DNA of 64,000 bases from Tillandsia leiboldiana (lineage: Eukaryota; Streptophyta; Magnoliopsida; Poales; Bromeliaceae). The stretch is from positions 10,057,024-10,121,023 of the forward strand of contig CM055065.1 in assembly GCA_029204045.2 (NCBI GenBank), read 5' to 3'. Under the pieces are notes generated by a model. That model did not search any database and was not told where the DNA came from. It worked only from the letters and a program-made list of their open reading frames with translations. Within the stretch, counting starts at the first letter, position 1. Each line of letters starts with the position of its first letter. A program made the translations under genes and the position numbers. Below are positions 40,774-54,512 of the stretch, piece by piece.

Positions 40774-43700
40774 TGTGATGATCCGGAATTCTACAGGGCT
40801 TTTACTGTGTGACCGGCAGCTTCTGGAGGCCTACGGGGCATGTCGGCGGTGTTCGTGCGCCAATTTGGACACAAGTGTTTGACTCCGGGCTTAAAGTGGA
40901 TCACGTGGGTAATCAGGGAACCCCGTCGGATGTTTATAGGTGTTTTCGCGCAAATCGGATATCAGATTTCGACTCGGCACGAAATTCGGATTGAAAACGC
41001 CTTTTCGGGAGCCTCCGGCGATTTATTGGATGGGAATTTGGCGAAGCGGACGTCAAATTCGGGTTCAGCGCGCGAAAACGGTCAAGATGGACTATCTGCT
41101 GGATTTTTTCTGAGCTTCGGGTACTGTTCACCGCCGGAACAGTAACTCCGGCGATCGCCGGCGGCGGCGGCGGCGGCGGGCAGCGTCGGCGGGCGGCGGC
41201 GCGGCCTCGGGCAGGCGGAACGGCGGCGGCACAGGGCGCGGGCAGCGCGCGGGCGCGCGGGCAGGCGCGCGGTCCACGCGGCCGTCGTGCACCAAGGCGG
41301 GGGCACGTGGCATCACCCCATAGGCCGGCTCACAGCTCACGGTCTACGGAGCATGATGGTTGGGTTTTGGTTCACGGTGCACCGGAGTGGACACGTGGCA
41401 GGTTACCATTGGTTCGGCTTACGGAGGCTCGTGCACCGGGTGCAGCGGTCAGTGGCAGGGACACGTGGCGCTTCCCTATTGGCTGGTCAACTGTGCGGGC
41501 AGGAGGGGCAGCTGGCGCGGGCAGGCGCGCAGGCGCGACGGTACTGTTGTCGGGGACGCGTGTCGACTCCCGGGGTTGGCCGCGTGGCGCAGCAGGAGTG
41601 GAGGATTTGGGCTGTCGCCTGTTCGGGCGACACGTGGCGGGCGCTGAGGCGGGTCGGACGGACCGCGGATCCCGTCCGACGGCGCGCCTTGGGCCGGGCC
41701 GCACTGTGCGCGCCCGAAAGTCTTGGGCCGGGCCGCACTGTGCGCGCCCGGAAACTTCCGGGCGCCCGAAAATGGGGACCCGGATGGCATTTTGCTATTT
41801 GTTTGGGAGGCCTATTTAAACAGCCCGAGCTCCTTTCTTCTCACTTTTTCCACCATTTCCGAGCCTCCTCTCACCAAGGTGTCTTCAGCAAAGTTGTTCC
41901 CCTTCGAGTTCTACATCTTCTGGAGGATTTCCAAGATTTGTGGTGGCACACACTCCGAGGTTTGGATTTTACGGCGCGGCGCGACGCTCGTTCCCTTGTG
42001 ATTCCCTTCGTCGCATTTCAGTGCACGGACTCTCCCGAGCTACCCCGACACTCTTTTTCAGCAATTCTTGCGCCATCGTCTTCACGACAGGTAGGGCTAC
42101 GTTTTCCGTGTTTGCTGGTTTTTCCCATCCCGAGGTTTTCATGGGTTTTTCGGATCATCTTGTGACCTCATTTTGCTGTGATGGAGTTTTGGACAGCGGT
42201 TCGGTATTTCGGCGATATCTCCGCAACCAGACATCGGATTGAGGTGATTCAAAAGGCAATTTGCATCTACGCATCGCAAGGAGTCTCTCTGAATTTTCTT
42301 GGATTTTCTGGAATTTTCCCCGAAGGTGAGAAACCCCTTTTTACAGAACTTTGTAGCACAGTTTTGGGTGGAAGTATTGTTCGGGGTAGTTCTCTTGTCG
42401 ATTTTGGATCTCAGCGTAGAAAACTCGTGTGGGAACGTGCAGGTACTCGTTTCGACCGGTTCGTCGCGAGGATCGTGACGGTATTTTTCCTGGAATTTCT
42501 CGAGCAGATCTCGCAGGTGAAAAAGGCAAAACTGTGGACTGATTGTATTTGGGACAGATTTTGGTGTGAGCATGGTGGATTAATTGTGCTTGTTCTTTTG
42601 GGGTATTTTTGTGCAGCACCGTGGTGATCGTTGAGACCGGGCGCGGACTTCGCTGTTGGGATCAGGGTTTAGCGCTCGAGGTGGGTGGTTGCTTTACTCC
42701 TCTTTTCTGATATACCCACTAGGAATATTAGAGTGATCCCCTTTATTGGACATGTTGAATGGTCACCTAATGGACATGCATGCTTAACTAGATAATTGTG
42801 AGCCTATCATATGGAAAACATTATATTGGAAACTTGACATGTTGGAACTTATACATGCTTCATGGACATCGTTTTAGCATTTAACCTTGCATAAGGGGGG
42901 GGATGTACTTTCATATTGTGATATTGTGAGGCGTCTTGTGGGAGGGTACCACTTGAGGATTTTTGGACAGGCATAGGTGGATGATTCATGTGAGGGTGAT
43001 TAGCAGGTTATGGACATGTGCGGTTGGATTATGATTTAGCATGATGACTACACCCAGGTGGAGTTATTACTTGATACACATGATGAACCACTATTTGTCA
43101 CTCCCCTTCTTTCTTCCATGAGGAGATAGGCTTGATTTCAGGGATATCTAGTTAGACCATTGCTGATCGCTACACTATATGTTGGGACTGCCTTGGGAGG
43201 AACCCTATTGTCTCTTCTTCCCCCTATTCCTTAGGCAGGCGGCTATTTGTTGCTCGGGTTTGAGCAGGGATCGGCATAGTGTAGCCGGGGCTTGAATTTT
43301 AGCTTTTGGGGTATTGCGGCTAATGCGGATAGTAGGTGGTTGACCGGATGTCGGACCTGGGTCAGGATTGTCATTATGGGTGTGGTTGTTAACCCTCTAT
43401 CTTTTGATTACCCGCTAGGCATTTGAGTAGCTTCTTTGATTAAAAGGATAAATGCACTTTATGTGTGGCAATGGCAGGCTTATTGTGATTAAACAGATAT
43501 TGTTAGAACTTGCTTGATTGGGGATTATGATTGTAGGACAGTAACATCATGTTAAAAGGTAAGGCTAATCAATAATTGTGGGCTTTGGGTATGTGGCATA
43601 GGCAGGCACAGGCTATCTCATATTTACTATTCTCATACTGTTCTATACATGCTCTAACATTATAAAGGTTATCGACATCTGTTTATTTTTATATCATCTT

Positions 43701-44877
43701 GGGACATTTGCATGCTTGTATGGTCACCTAGTTAGGCCACCTTTTTCTGCTACACTATCATGCTGGAATTGACTTAGGAGAAACCATGCTTTTCTCTTCT
43801 TTTATTTATATTCGGGGGATAGTGCGCTCGGGTTCGAGCAGGGACTGGGATAGTGTAGTCAGACAGTTGTGGGCTTTGGGACAGGCAGGCTGTGAGGGCC
43901 GGGCATTGCGGCAACCGCGAATCTTTGGCGGTTGACCGGACAGTGGTTATTGCATCAGATTGGGATAGAGGATTTGGATTTCTTTTAGTGGATGGGTTTT
44001 CCACCGTGATCAGAGTCATGATCCAGTCCTGCTGATTTGGTACTTGTTACCCAGGCATTATACTCGTGTGGGTCGCTCCCCTCGAGTGCCACTCCGGAGT
44101 GTGCATTTTTACAGGCTTCGAGTCTTCGAGACTCCCTTTTCCTATCGGTGTTATGCGTAGGCGGGCATACCCGATTTGGCAGGCAGAGCAGGCAGTACCA
44201 GTGCTTACTGGTGTATCGATTGGGTCTAGACAGGCAGGCGTTGACATTCTGATGCATACATTCAGCTATTCTTTTAGCTCAGTTTTTAGAGGCATTCTAG
44301 TGGTAGCTTTTCATCAGGAGTCATACTCATTGCATACCACCTTTATTCCTTTTGCCTCTGGTAGACCTAGTGGGCGTGTCAGAGTTGAGGTTTTACCCAC
44401 TAGGGGAGGCTACTGGTTTACTAGTAGTCTCACCCCCATTCTTCTTTCCTCTTTTGCTTCTCCCTTGTTTTGCAGTGTTTTATGCGGGTGCCACTGGGCT
44501 TACAGTGGCGGGTCGAGGAGAGAGGACGGCCGAGTAGATAGATCTCGAGGCAGGATGAGCATGTTAGCTGGATTGTTGGTGTACCCATGTTTCCTCAGAC
44601 GGTAGTACCTTTACTTTGGGACTGGCTTTTGCCAGCAGGTTGTATTTATTTTGGTGAGCTGGGAGAGACAGATGTATCATTTATACAGATGTATTGTATT
44701 TTATTTCCAGCTTCAGTCTGAGATGTATTAGTTTTAGTTCAGCTCTGTTTTTATTGCTCTTTTATTATATCTCTTTTATCTGAGCAGGTTACTGGCGCTT
44801 CGTGTACACGGAAAATACCGTGTGCACGGCGGATCTGTGGGCGGGCCCGGGTTCTGGTTTACACCCGGGGCGTGACA
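40774..44877 (+). repeat. LTR 1 of element B (4104 bp)
   Basis: It starts TGTGATGATCCGG and ends CCGGGGCGTGACA. The U3 carries five CACGTG boxes (40903, 41304, 41392, 41462, 41631), a GC-rich CGG-repeat tract near 41155-41260, a palindrome-related GGGCGCCCGAAA site and a TATTTAAA box (41813-41820). It keeps two relics of the GGTTGACCGG repeats of C and D. It is the same length as LTR 2 (50325-54428); by eye only about three substitutions separate them. Confidence 0.9.
41304..41820 (+). promoter_or_regulatory. G-box cluster and TATA-like box in the U3 of element B
   Basis: CACGTG at 41304, 41392, 41462 and 41631 occurs mainly as GACACGTGGC, the classic ABRE/G-box context, upstream of TATTTAAA (41813-41820). 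The copies in LTR 2 are 9551 bp further right. Regulation by bZIP/bHLH factors is inferred. Confidence 0.5.
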
Positions 44878-46792
44878 GATTAAGTTGGTATCAGAGCTTA
44901 GGGATAGGTCGGTTGGGACTTAGGAAACCCTAGGCTTTTAGCAGACCCTAGGATGATAGGACGCGAGAGACGCGACACCTTGCGAAAGTCGGCGATTTAT
45001 TTGTTTTACTCTTCCTGTGAGTGAAGAGGGATCGACATACTCTATTTCTGTGGGACAGTATGTTGGCTGCAGACAACATAAGGTTACAGAAATAGAAGGA
45101 TGTCTTTGACTTTCGCTAGATTGGGTCGAGTGTTTGGGGTGTGCTGATTTGCGGTTTGTCGTGGCGAGCGGTGTCTCCCCGACGTTGGGCCTTGACCCGG
45201 GCGCACCTTGGTGCGGCAGTTGGGTCTGAGCTAGTTGTTTCAGGCCGGATACCGGATTGGAGTCAGAGGACTCGGGACCCTGATGACAGGATTGTCAGAG
45301 GCTTATCAGCGGCAGAGTGAGCGGACATCTGGTTTTGAGTGACACAGTTGTCGGAGCAGCGGGCAGCTCGACAGTGCTTCTTTCTGAGACCACCCGGTTG
45401 CAGTATCCTCAGGGGCGGGGATTTTTGTAGTACTGAGGGAGTGAGTAGCCCTCCGTGCCAATGGTTAGTGCCGAGGCGCCGAGGCAGGGTGGATTGTTGA
45501 CAGCGGATGAGCTATGGGACACCATTGATCAGTTAAGCCAGTTTTGGCAGATAAACCACCCCGATTCATAGGATTAAGTTTGGAGCCTCTTGGGGTAGAA
45601 TCGTGGTTGGTGGTGATGGAAAGACTGCTTGAGAGCCTCTTGGTGTCAAAAGGATTTACGTAGTTACTGAACTACGCGCTCTATGATTTAGGGGACAAGG
45701 CGCATGGGATATGCTTGACTGTGAGTGGATTGCGCCAGGATGCCCTTCCGTGTATTCGGACCCTCTTTTGCAGGTTTTAGATTTGGGGTGCTTTGATAGT
45801 GGAGGCATTGGGTATGGCGCGTAGCATTGCAGTTCCGTTGGATAGGGGTCTGCCGCCAGAGGCGAGTTCTGGATAGAGGCGCTTGGTGCTAGGTATTGGT
45901 GGACAGGTCGGCCGGCAAGGACATTTTCGTTTCCCTTCCAGGATGGTGGATATCCTTTTGGATGGATTATGTAAAGCTTACCCCAGGGGGATGTTACCCT
46001 GGGTGATCGATAACATGCATGTTTGGGGTACAACATATGTGTTTTGAGGGGTGAGCTTAGTAAGGGTAATTGTATAAGGAATTGCATGAATTGATGGTGC
46101 TTTGTCGTATGACGATGATATCCAGGTGGATTTCTGAGACGTCAGAGGTTGGGTGGACCCCGATGACAGCATCAGCCCATTTTATCAGAGTGGTGCAGCG
46201 GTAGCATGGATTGGCTGTCTGCGAGAGACCACATTCGTCGCCTCAGTGTGAGCAGGGACAGGGGTCGAGCTCCCTTTGTGATTGGTCTAGATATGTTGGC
46301 AGGCTGAGCGACGACCACTTGCATCGAGAGGATGAATTTGTGCCGCCCGGTTGGAGGGCGCCACGGTAGTGGATCGAGTGTCGCCGGTATGATTTCATCA
46401 CAGCAGTCAGAGTTAGAGCATGTTGCAGTCCGGCATGGGCTAGAGGCAGAGTTGTTGCCCCGTGCACTAGAGGTACAGGTTACTGTTGGTATTGTGCAGG
46501 TGGGGAAGGCTTGTGGATCATATCCAGTGCAGTAGAGGCCGTAAGTTATGCCGGCAGACTTATTGGTATTTGTGGCCGTTCGGTGTTTAGACCCAGTGCT
46601 TGGGACTGGTTGGCATAGTGCCACTGGATGTTTCACTGCTGAGAGAAAGGACCTTGTTTTCTGCGAGGCAGACAATAGAAGGCTTGTTTGTTGCGACTGT
46701 TTGGGTACTCAGGTTACAGCGATAGTGTGAGAGGTGCCTACGGCGGCACTGGGACGTAAGGATATTCTTGTTGCCGTGAGATCCCGGTGTTA
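44878..46792 (+). pseudogene. Element B 5' interior (leader and broken gag/protease) before the gap
   Basis: It opens with GATTAAG and the PBS TGGTATCAGAGC (about 44886-44897). The leader includes the CTCTTCCTGTGAGTG and CTGTGGGACAG blocks also seen in D. From about 45540 there are scraps resembling gypsy gag, and from about 46200 sequence shared with D's interior. No frame exceeds about 170 codons and none is a recognisable intact protein. It ends at a run of N at 46793. Confidence 0.7.
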
Positions 46793-46892
46793 NNNNNNNN
46801 NNNNNNNNNNNNNNNNNNNNNNNNNNNNNNNNNNNNNNNNNNNNNNNNNNNNNNNNNNNNNNNNNNNNNNNNNNNNNNNNNNNNNNNNNNNN
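46793..46892. other. Assembly gap (100 N)
   Basis: Exactly 100 undetermined bases, the usual placeholder for a gap of unknown size. The sequence on the right restarts at the PBS of element B, i.e. it repeats what lies at 44886-46792. Confidence 0.98.
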
Positions 46893-49800
46893 TTGGTATC
46901 AGAGCTTAGGGAGTCCTTTGGGACTTAGGAAGCCCTAGGCTTTTAGCAGACCCTAGGATAGGACGCGAGAGACGCGACACCTTGCGAAAGTCGGCGATTT
47001 ATTTGTTTTTACTCTTCCTGTGAGTGAAGAGATGGCATACTCTATTTCTGTGGGACAGTAGTTGCTGCAGACAACATAATGTTACAAAAATAGAAGGATG
47101 TCTTTGACTTTCGCTAGATTGGGTCGAGTGTTGGGGTGTGCTGCTTTGCGGTTTTGTCGTGGCGAGCGGTGTCTCCCCGACGTTGGGCCTTTACCCTGCG
47201 CACCTTGGTGCGGCAGTTGGTCTGAGCTAGTTTTTCGGCGGATACCGGATTGGAGTCAGAGACTCGGGACCCTGATGACAGGATTGTCAGAGGCTTATCA
47301 GCGGCAGAGTGAGCGGGCATCTGGTTTTGAGTGACACAGTTGTCGGAGCAGCGGGCAGCTCGACAGTGCTTCTTTCTGAGACACCCGGTTGCAGTATCCT
47401 CAGGGGCGGGGATTTTTGTAAGTACTGAGGGAGTGAGTTAGCCCTCCGTGCCAATGGTTAGTGCCGAGGCGCCGAGGCAGGGTGGATTGTTGACAGCGGA
47501 GTGAGCTATGGGACACCATTGATCAGTTAAGCCAGTTTTGGCAGATAAACCACCCCGATTCATAGGATTAAGTTTGAGCCTCTTGGGGTAGAATCGTGTT
47601 GGTGGTGATGGAAAGACTGCTTGAGAGCCTCTTGGTGTCAAAAGGATTACTTAGTTACTACTGAACTACGCGCTCTATGATTTAGGGGACAAGGGCCATG
47701 GGATATGCTTGACTGTGAGTGGATTGCGCCAGGATGCCCTTCCGTGTATTCGGACCCTCTTTTGCAGTTTTAGATTTTGGGGTGCTTTGATAGTGGAGGC
47801 ATTGGGTATGGCGCGTAGCATTGCAGTTCCGTTGGATAGGGGTCTGCCGCCAGAGGCGAGTTCTGGATAGAGGCGCTTGGTGCTAGGTATTGGTGGACAG
47901 GTCGGCCGGCAAGGACATTTTCGTTTCCCTTCCAGGATGGTGGATATCCTTTTGGATTGATTATGTAAAGCTTACCCCAGGGGGATGTTACCCTGGGTGA
48001 TCGATAACATGCATGTTTGGTGTACAACATATGTGTTTGAGGGGTGAGCTTAGTAAGGGTAATTGTATAAGGAATTGCATGAATTGATGGTGCTTTGTCG
48101 TATGACATGATATCCAGGTGGATTTCTGAGACGTCAGAGGTTGGGTGGACCCCGATGACAGCATCAGCCCATTTTATCAGAGTGGTGCAGCGGTAGCATG
48201 GATTGGCTGTCTGCGAGAGACCACATTCGTCGCCTCAGTGTGAGCAGGGACAGGGGTCGAGCTCCCTTTGGATTGGTCTAGATATGTTTGGCAGGCTGAG
48301 CGACGACCACTTGCATCGAGAGGATGAATTTGTGCCGCCCGGTTGGAGGTCGCCACGGTAGTGGATCGAGTGTCGCCGGTATGATTCATCACAGCAGTCA
48401 GAGTTAGAGCATGTTGCAGTCCGGCATGGGCTAGAGGCAGAGTTGTTGCCCCGTGCACTAGAGGTACAGGTTACTGTTGGTATTGTGCAGGTGGGGAAGG
48501 CTTGTGGATCATATCCAGTGCAGTAGAGGCCGTAAGTTATGCCGGCAGACTTATTGGTATTTGTGGCCGTTCGGTGTTTAGACCCAGTGCTTGGGACTGG
48601 TTGGCATAGTGCCACTGGATGTTTCACTGCTGAGAGAAAGGACCTTGTTTTCTGCGAGGCAGACAATAGAAGGCTTGTTTGTTGCGACTGTTTGGGTACT
48701 CAGGTTACAGCGATAGTGTGAGAGGTGCCTACGGCGGCACTGGGACGTAAGGATATTCTTGTTGCCGTGAGATCCCGGGTGTGATTCCACCTGAGCCGAT
48801 GATGATGCCGCCGGTTAGGGAGATTGTGATTTCGATTGACGTGGTTCTGGGAACTGCGCCTACCTCGATAGCACCTCGTTAAATATCATTTGTAGAGCTG
48901 TGAGAGTTGTGGGCATAGGTGCGTGGACCCTGATGGATAGAGGGTTTGTTGGACCTAGTGCCGCGTCGTTGATACACGACTGTGAGAGTTCTTTGTGAGT
49001 GGAGCCCAGGCAGGTCCGGGTATTATTTAGGACCTTTTGGATGGAGTTATACTCCGGCAGATGTTCGATTATGATGCCTGCATCAATTTGGAACTACAGC
49101 TGAGTATCTCGCCAAGATGACGTTCAGGACACGCTAGGGGCATTATGAGTACAGTGAGGCCAATGGAATGACTAATGCCTTATTGCCTTTAAGATTGAGG
49201 AATTCTGTGTTCCAGTTGGGCTTGAACGGATTGATAGCGGCATTTTTCAGGGATATCTTGGCTTTTACCCCTCCCTGAGTGATTTAGAGCTTGTGAAGCA
49301 TTTATAGATGCTGTGGCAAGGTCTGTGAGGATAAGGTTTTATGCTAAATGGTTTTGGTACAAGTTTCATCTTTGAGAGCACATCTTCCTGGATTACGTAT
49401 TTAGCCGCGGGGGCGGCGGTGGAAGTCCAGTCAAAATAGATGCTATTTGAGATGGGCCGAGATCGGCAGTTACTACTGAGGTGAGGAGCTTTTGGACCGG
49501 ATGGTGCCAGCAGAATTTGACGAGCGGATGGTAAGATTGGTATCAGTGACGATTTTAGTTGGTCAACGGAGGAAGATGGACTTGCGAGTTATAGTGATGC
49601 CTCCCATAGTGGCTATGGAGCTACCATTGGATTTTGATGAGCATCCAGGATCACCCCGACCGGGCCACTGTGGTGGCGGATACCTAAAGCAGAAGAGCTA
49701 AATTGGGAGTTGAGTTTGATGGTCCCATAGCTGGCGCTGTGTGGGACCATGGTGGTATACTGGGCTTGAGATTGTGTCCCAGGGGATCCCTTTTGAGGAT

Positions 49801-50324
49801 AGGCTGCGGCTGAGCAATCTACTCGTGTGGTCTGGTTTTGATAGTGACCGAGTGAGAACCCCTGCTTGTTAGGGCCCCTTTCCTGTGCGGGTGCTTGTGT
49901 GGATGTGTTTCGGGTTGCCCTGGTTGGGTCGGCTCTAGAGGGTGATTTTAGTGCGTGTTGCACTGGCTGTTCGTTCTTTTCCCCCAGGCTTTTGATGGAG
50001 TCCCTGAGGTTTTTCTGCGTCTTCGCTCAGGAGTGTTGTGTTTTGAGCTCCTCGCCCGTGATTGACTCACTTCTTTGGAGCCCTGCGAGAGTTTGGAGTA
50101 CGAGGGACGCTCGTTGCGAATTCCGGCTCGTGAGATGAGGGAATTGCGCGATCGGGCTATGCCGTACTGGTTGTTGCTGTTATTGTTGCTGAGGAGTAAT
50201 CACGGGGAGTGATAGGCGACTTGAGAGCGGGAGACGGCGGTGTTGAGTACTTACCCCTGGTTTCTGAGACTCGTTGAGAGTTGCTTTAGTTTCGAGGACG
50301 AAACTTTCTTTTAGTGGGGGAGGA
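46893..50324 (+). pseudogene. Element B interior after the gap (second copy of the 5' part plus pol remnant)
   Basis: 46893-48761 repeats 44885-46791 with numerous single-base insertions and deletions that are dense in the first several hundred bases and fade to the right. 48762-50324 repeats 39212-40773 almost exactly (linker MPPVREIVISIDVV at about 48800; GTTTCGAGGACGAAAC at 50289-50304). Taken together the interior of B is about 3.4 kb with no intact gene, too short for a full gag-pol. It is a non-autonomous or dead element. Confidence 0.7.
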
Positions 50325-53300
50325 TGTGATGATCCGGAATTCTACAGGGCTTTTACTGTGTGACCGGCAGCTTCTGGAGGCCTACGGGGCATGTCGGCGG
50401 TGTTCGTGCGCCAATTTGGACACAAGTGTTTGACTCCGGGCTTAAAGTGGATCACGTGGGTAATCAGGGAACCCCGTCGGATGTTTATAGGTGTTTTCGC
50501 GCAAATCGGATATCAGATTTCGACTCGGCACGAAATTCGGATTGAAAACGCCTTTTCGGGAGCCTCCGGCGATTTATTGGATGGGAATTTGGCGAAGCGG
50601 ACGTCAAATTCGGGTTCAGCGCGCGAAAACGGTCAAGATGGACTATCTGCTGGATTTTTTCTGAGCTTCGGGTACTGTTCACCGCCGGAACAGTAACTCC
50701 GGCGATCGCCGGCGGCGGCGGCGGCGGCGGGCAGCGTCGGCGGGCGGCGGCGCGGCCTCGGGCAGGCGGAACGGCGGCGGCACAGGGCGCGGGCAGCGCG
50801 CGGGCGCGCGGGCAGGCGCGCGGTCCACGCGGCCGTCGTGCACCAAGGCGGGGGCACGTGGCATCACCCCATAGGCCGGCTCACAGCTCACGGTCTACGG
50901 AGCATGATGGTTGGGTTTTGGTTCACGGTGCACCGGAGTGGACACGTGGCAGGTTACCATTGGTTCGGCTTACGGAGGCTCGTGCACCGGGTGCAGCGGT
51001 CAGTGGCAGGGACACGTGGCGCTTCCCTATTGGCTGGTCAACTGTGCGGGCAGGAGGGGCAGCTGGCGCGGGCAGGCGCGCAGGCGCGACGGTACTGTTG
51101 TCGGGGACGCGTGTCGACTCCCGGGGTTGGCCGCGTGGCGCAGCAGGAGTGGAGGATTTGGGCTGTCGCCTGTTCGGGCGACACGTGGCGGGCGCTGAGG
51201 CGGGTCGGACGGACCGCGGATCCCGTCCGACGGCGCGCCTTGGGCCGGGCCGCACTGTGCGCGCCCGAAAGTCTTGGGCCGGGCCGCACTGTGCGCGCCC
51301 GGAAACTTCCGGGCGCCCGAAAATGGGGACCCGGATGGCATTTTGCTATTTGTTTGGGAGGCCTATTTAAACAGCCCGAGCTCCTTTCTTCTCACTTTTT
51401 CCACCATTTCCGAGCCTCCTCTCACCAAGGTGTCTTCAGCAAAGTTGTTCCCCTTCGAGTTCTACATCTTCTGGAGGATTTCCAAGATTTGTGGTGGCAC
51501 ACACTCCGAGGTTTGGATTTTACGGCGCGGCGCGACGCTCGTTCCCTTGTGATTCCCTTCGTCGCATTTCAGTGCACGGACTCTCCCGTGCTACCCCGGC
51601 ACTCTTTTTCAGCAATTCTTGCGCCATCGTCTTCACGACAGGTAGGGCTACGTTTTCCGTGTTTGCTGGTTTTTCCCATCCCGAGGTTTTCATGGGTTTT
51701 TCGGATCATCTTGTGACCTCATTTTGCTGTGATGGAGTTTTGGACAGCGGTTCGGTATTTCGGCGATATCTCCGCAACCAGACATCGGATTGAGGTGATT
51801 CAAAAGGCAATTTGCATCTACGCATCGCAAGGAGTCTCTCTGAATTTTCTTGGATTTTCTGGAATTTTCCCCGAAGGTGAGAAACCCCTTTTTACAGAAC
51901 TTTGTAGCACAGTTTTGGGTGGAAGTATTGTTCGGGGTAGTTCTCTTGTCGATTTTGGATCTCAGCGTAGAAAACTCGTGTGGGAACGTGCAGGTACTCG
52001 TTTCGACCGGTTCGTCGCGAGGATCGTGACGGTATTTTTCCTGGAATTTCTCGAGCAGATCTCGCAGGTGAAAAAGGCAAAACTGTGGACTGATTGTATT
52101 TGGGACAGATTTTGGTGTGAGCATGGTGGATTAATTGTGCTTGTTCTTTTGGGGTATTTTTGTGCAGCACCGTGGTGATCGTTGAGACCGGGCGCGGACT
52201 TCGCTGTTGGGATCAGGGTTTAGCGCTCGAGGTGGGTGGTTGCTTTACTCATCTTTTCTGATATACCCACTAGGAATATTAGAGTGATCCCCTTTATTGG
52301 ACATGTTGAATGGTCACCTAATGGACATGCATGCTTAACTAGATAATTGTGAGCCTATCATATGGAAAACATTATATTGGAAACTTGACATGTTGGAACT
52401 TATACATGCTTCATGGACATCGTTTTAGCATTTAACCTTGCATAAGGGGGGGGATGTACTTTCATATTGTGATATTGTGAGGCGTCTTGTGGGAGGGTAC
52501 CACTTGAGGATTTTTGGACAGGCATAGGTGGATGATTCATGTGAGGGTGATTAGCAGGTTATGGACATGTGCGGTTGGATTATGATTTAGCATGATGACT
52601 ACACCCAGGTGGAGTTATTACTTGATACACATGATGAACCACTATTTGTCACTCCCCTTCTTTCTTCCATGAGGAGATAGGCTTGATTTCAGGGATATCT
52701 AGTTAGACCATTGCTGATCGCTACACTATATGTTGGGACTGCCTTGGGAGGAACCCTATTGTCTCTTCTTCCCCCTATTCCTTAGGCAGGCGGCTATTTG
52801 TTGCTCGGGTTTGAGCAGGGATCGGCATAGTGTAGCCGGGGCTTGAATTTTAGCTTTTGGGGTATTGCGGCTAATGCGGATAGTAGGTGGTTGACCGGAT
52901 GTCGGACCTGGGTCAGGATTGTCATTATGGGTGTGGTTGTTAACCCTCTATCTTTTGATTACCCGCTAGGCATTTGAGTAGCTTCTTTGATTAAAAGGAT
53001 AAATGCACTTTATGTGTGGCAATGGCAGGCTTATTGTGATTAAACAGATATTGTTAGAACTTGCTTGATTGGGGATTATGATTGTAGGACAGTAACATCA
53101 TGTTAAAAGGTAAGGCTAATCAATAATTGTGGGCTTTGGGTATGTGGCATAGGCAGGCACAGGCTATCTCATATTTACTATTCTCATACTGTTCTATACA
53201 TGCTCTAACATTATAAAGGTTATCGACATCTGTTTATTTTTATATCATCTTGGGACATTTGCATGCTTGTATGGTCACCTAGTTAGGCCACCTTTTTCTG

Positions 53301-54428
53301 CTACACTATCATGCTGGAATTGACTTAGGAGAAACCATGCTTTTCTCTTCTTTTATTTATATTCGGGGGATAGTGCGCTCGGGTTCGAGCAGGGACTGGG
53401 ATAGTGTAGTCAGACAGTTGTGGGCTTTGGGACAGGCAGGCTGTGAGGGCCGGGCATTGCGGCAACCGCGAATCTTTGGCGGTTGACCGGACAGTGGTTA
53501 TTGCATCAGATTGGGATAGAGGATTTGGATTTCTTTTAGTGGATGGGTTTTCCACCGTGATCAGAGTCATGATCCAGTCCTGCTGATTTGGTACTTGTTA
53601 CCCAGGCATTATACTCGTGTGGGTCGCTCCCCTCGAGTGCCACTCCGGAGTGTGCATTTTTACAGGCTTCGAGTCTTCGAGACTCCCTTTTCCTATCGGT
53701 GTTATGCGTAGGCGGGCATACCCGATTTGGCAGGCAGAGCAGGCAGTACCAGTGCTTACTGGTGTATCGATTGGGTCTAGACAGGCAGGCGTTGACATTC
53801 TGATGCATACATTCAGCTATTCTTTTAGCTCAGTTTTTAGAGGCATTCTAGTGGTAGCTTTTCATCAGGAGTCATACTCATTGCATACCACCTTTATTCC
53901 TTTTGCCTCTGGTAGACCTAGTGGGCGTGTCAGAGTTGAGGTTTTACCCACTAGGGGAGGCTACTGGTTTACTAGTAGTCTCACCCCCATTCTTCTTTCC
54001 TCTTTTGCTTCTCCCTTGTTTTGCAGTGTTTTATGCGGGTGCCACTGGGCTTACAGTGGCGGGTCGAGGAGAGAGGACGGCCGAGTAGATAGATCTCGAG
54101 GCAGGATGAGCATGTTAGCTGGATTGTTGGTGTACCCATGTTTCCTCAGACGGTAGTACCTTTACTTTGGGACTGGCTTTTGCCAGCAGGTTGTATTTAT
54201 TTTGGTGAGCTGGGAGAGACAGATGTATCATTTATACAGATGTATTGTATTTTATTTCCAGCTTCAGTCTGAGATGTATTAGTTTTAGTTCAGCTCTGTT
54301 TTTATTGCTCTTTTATTATATCTCTTTTATCTGAGCAGGTTACTGGCGCTTCGTGTACACGGAAAATACCGTGTGCACGGCGGATCTGTGGGCGGGCCCG
54401 GGTTCTGGTTTACACCCGGGGCGTGACA
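50325..54428 (+). repeat. LTR 2 of element B (4104 bp)
   Basis: Collinear with 40774-44877 at an offset of 9551. It is followed by GATTAAGT, which is the start of the internal leader, not the genomic flank, so another element unit once continued here before being replaced by the Cassandra insertion or recombination. Confidence 0.9.
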
Positions 54429-54512
54429 GATTAAGTAATGTGACACCCCCGGAATTTGGATTAGTCCTCTATATAAATGATATAATATGACTAAATCTCT
54501 AACCCGGCTATA

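Noticed and set aside
41287..42165. 292-codon frame in B LTR 1 (and its twin at 50838-51716)
   Set aside because: It spans U3, the TATA-like box and leader of an LTR, has Arg/Gly/Ala bias in its first half and no domain; frames in other phases overlap it.
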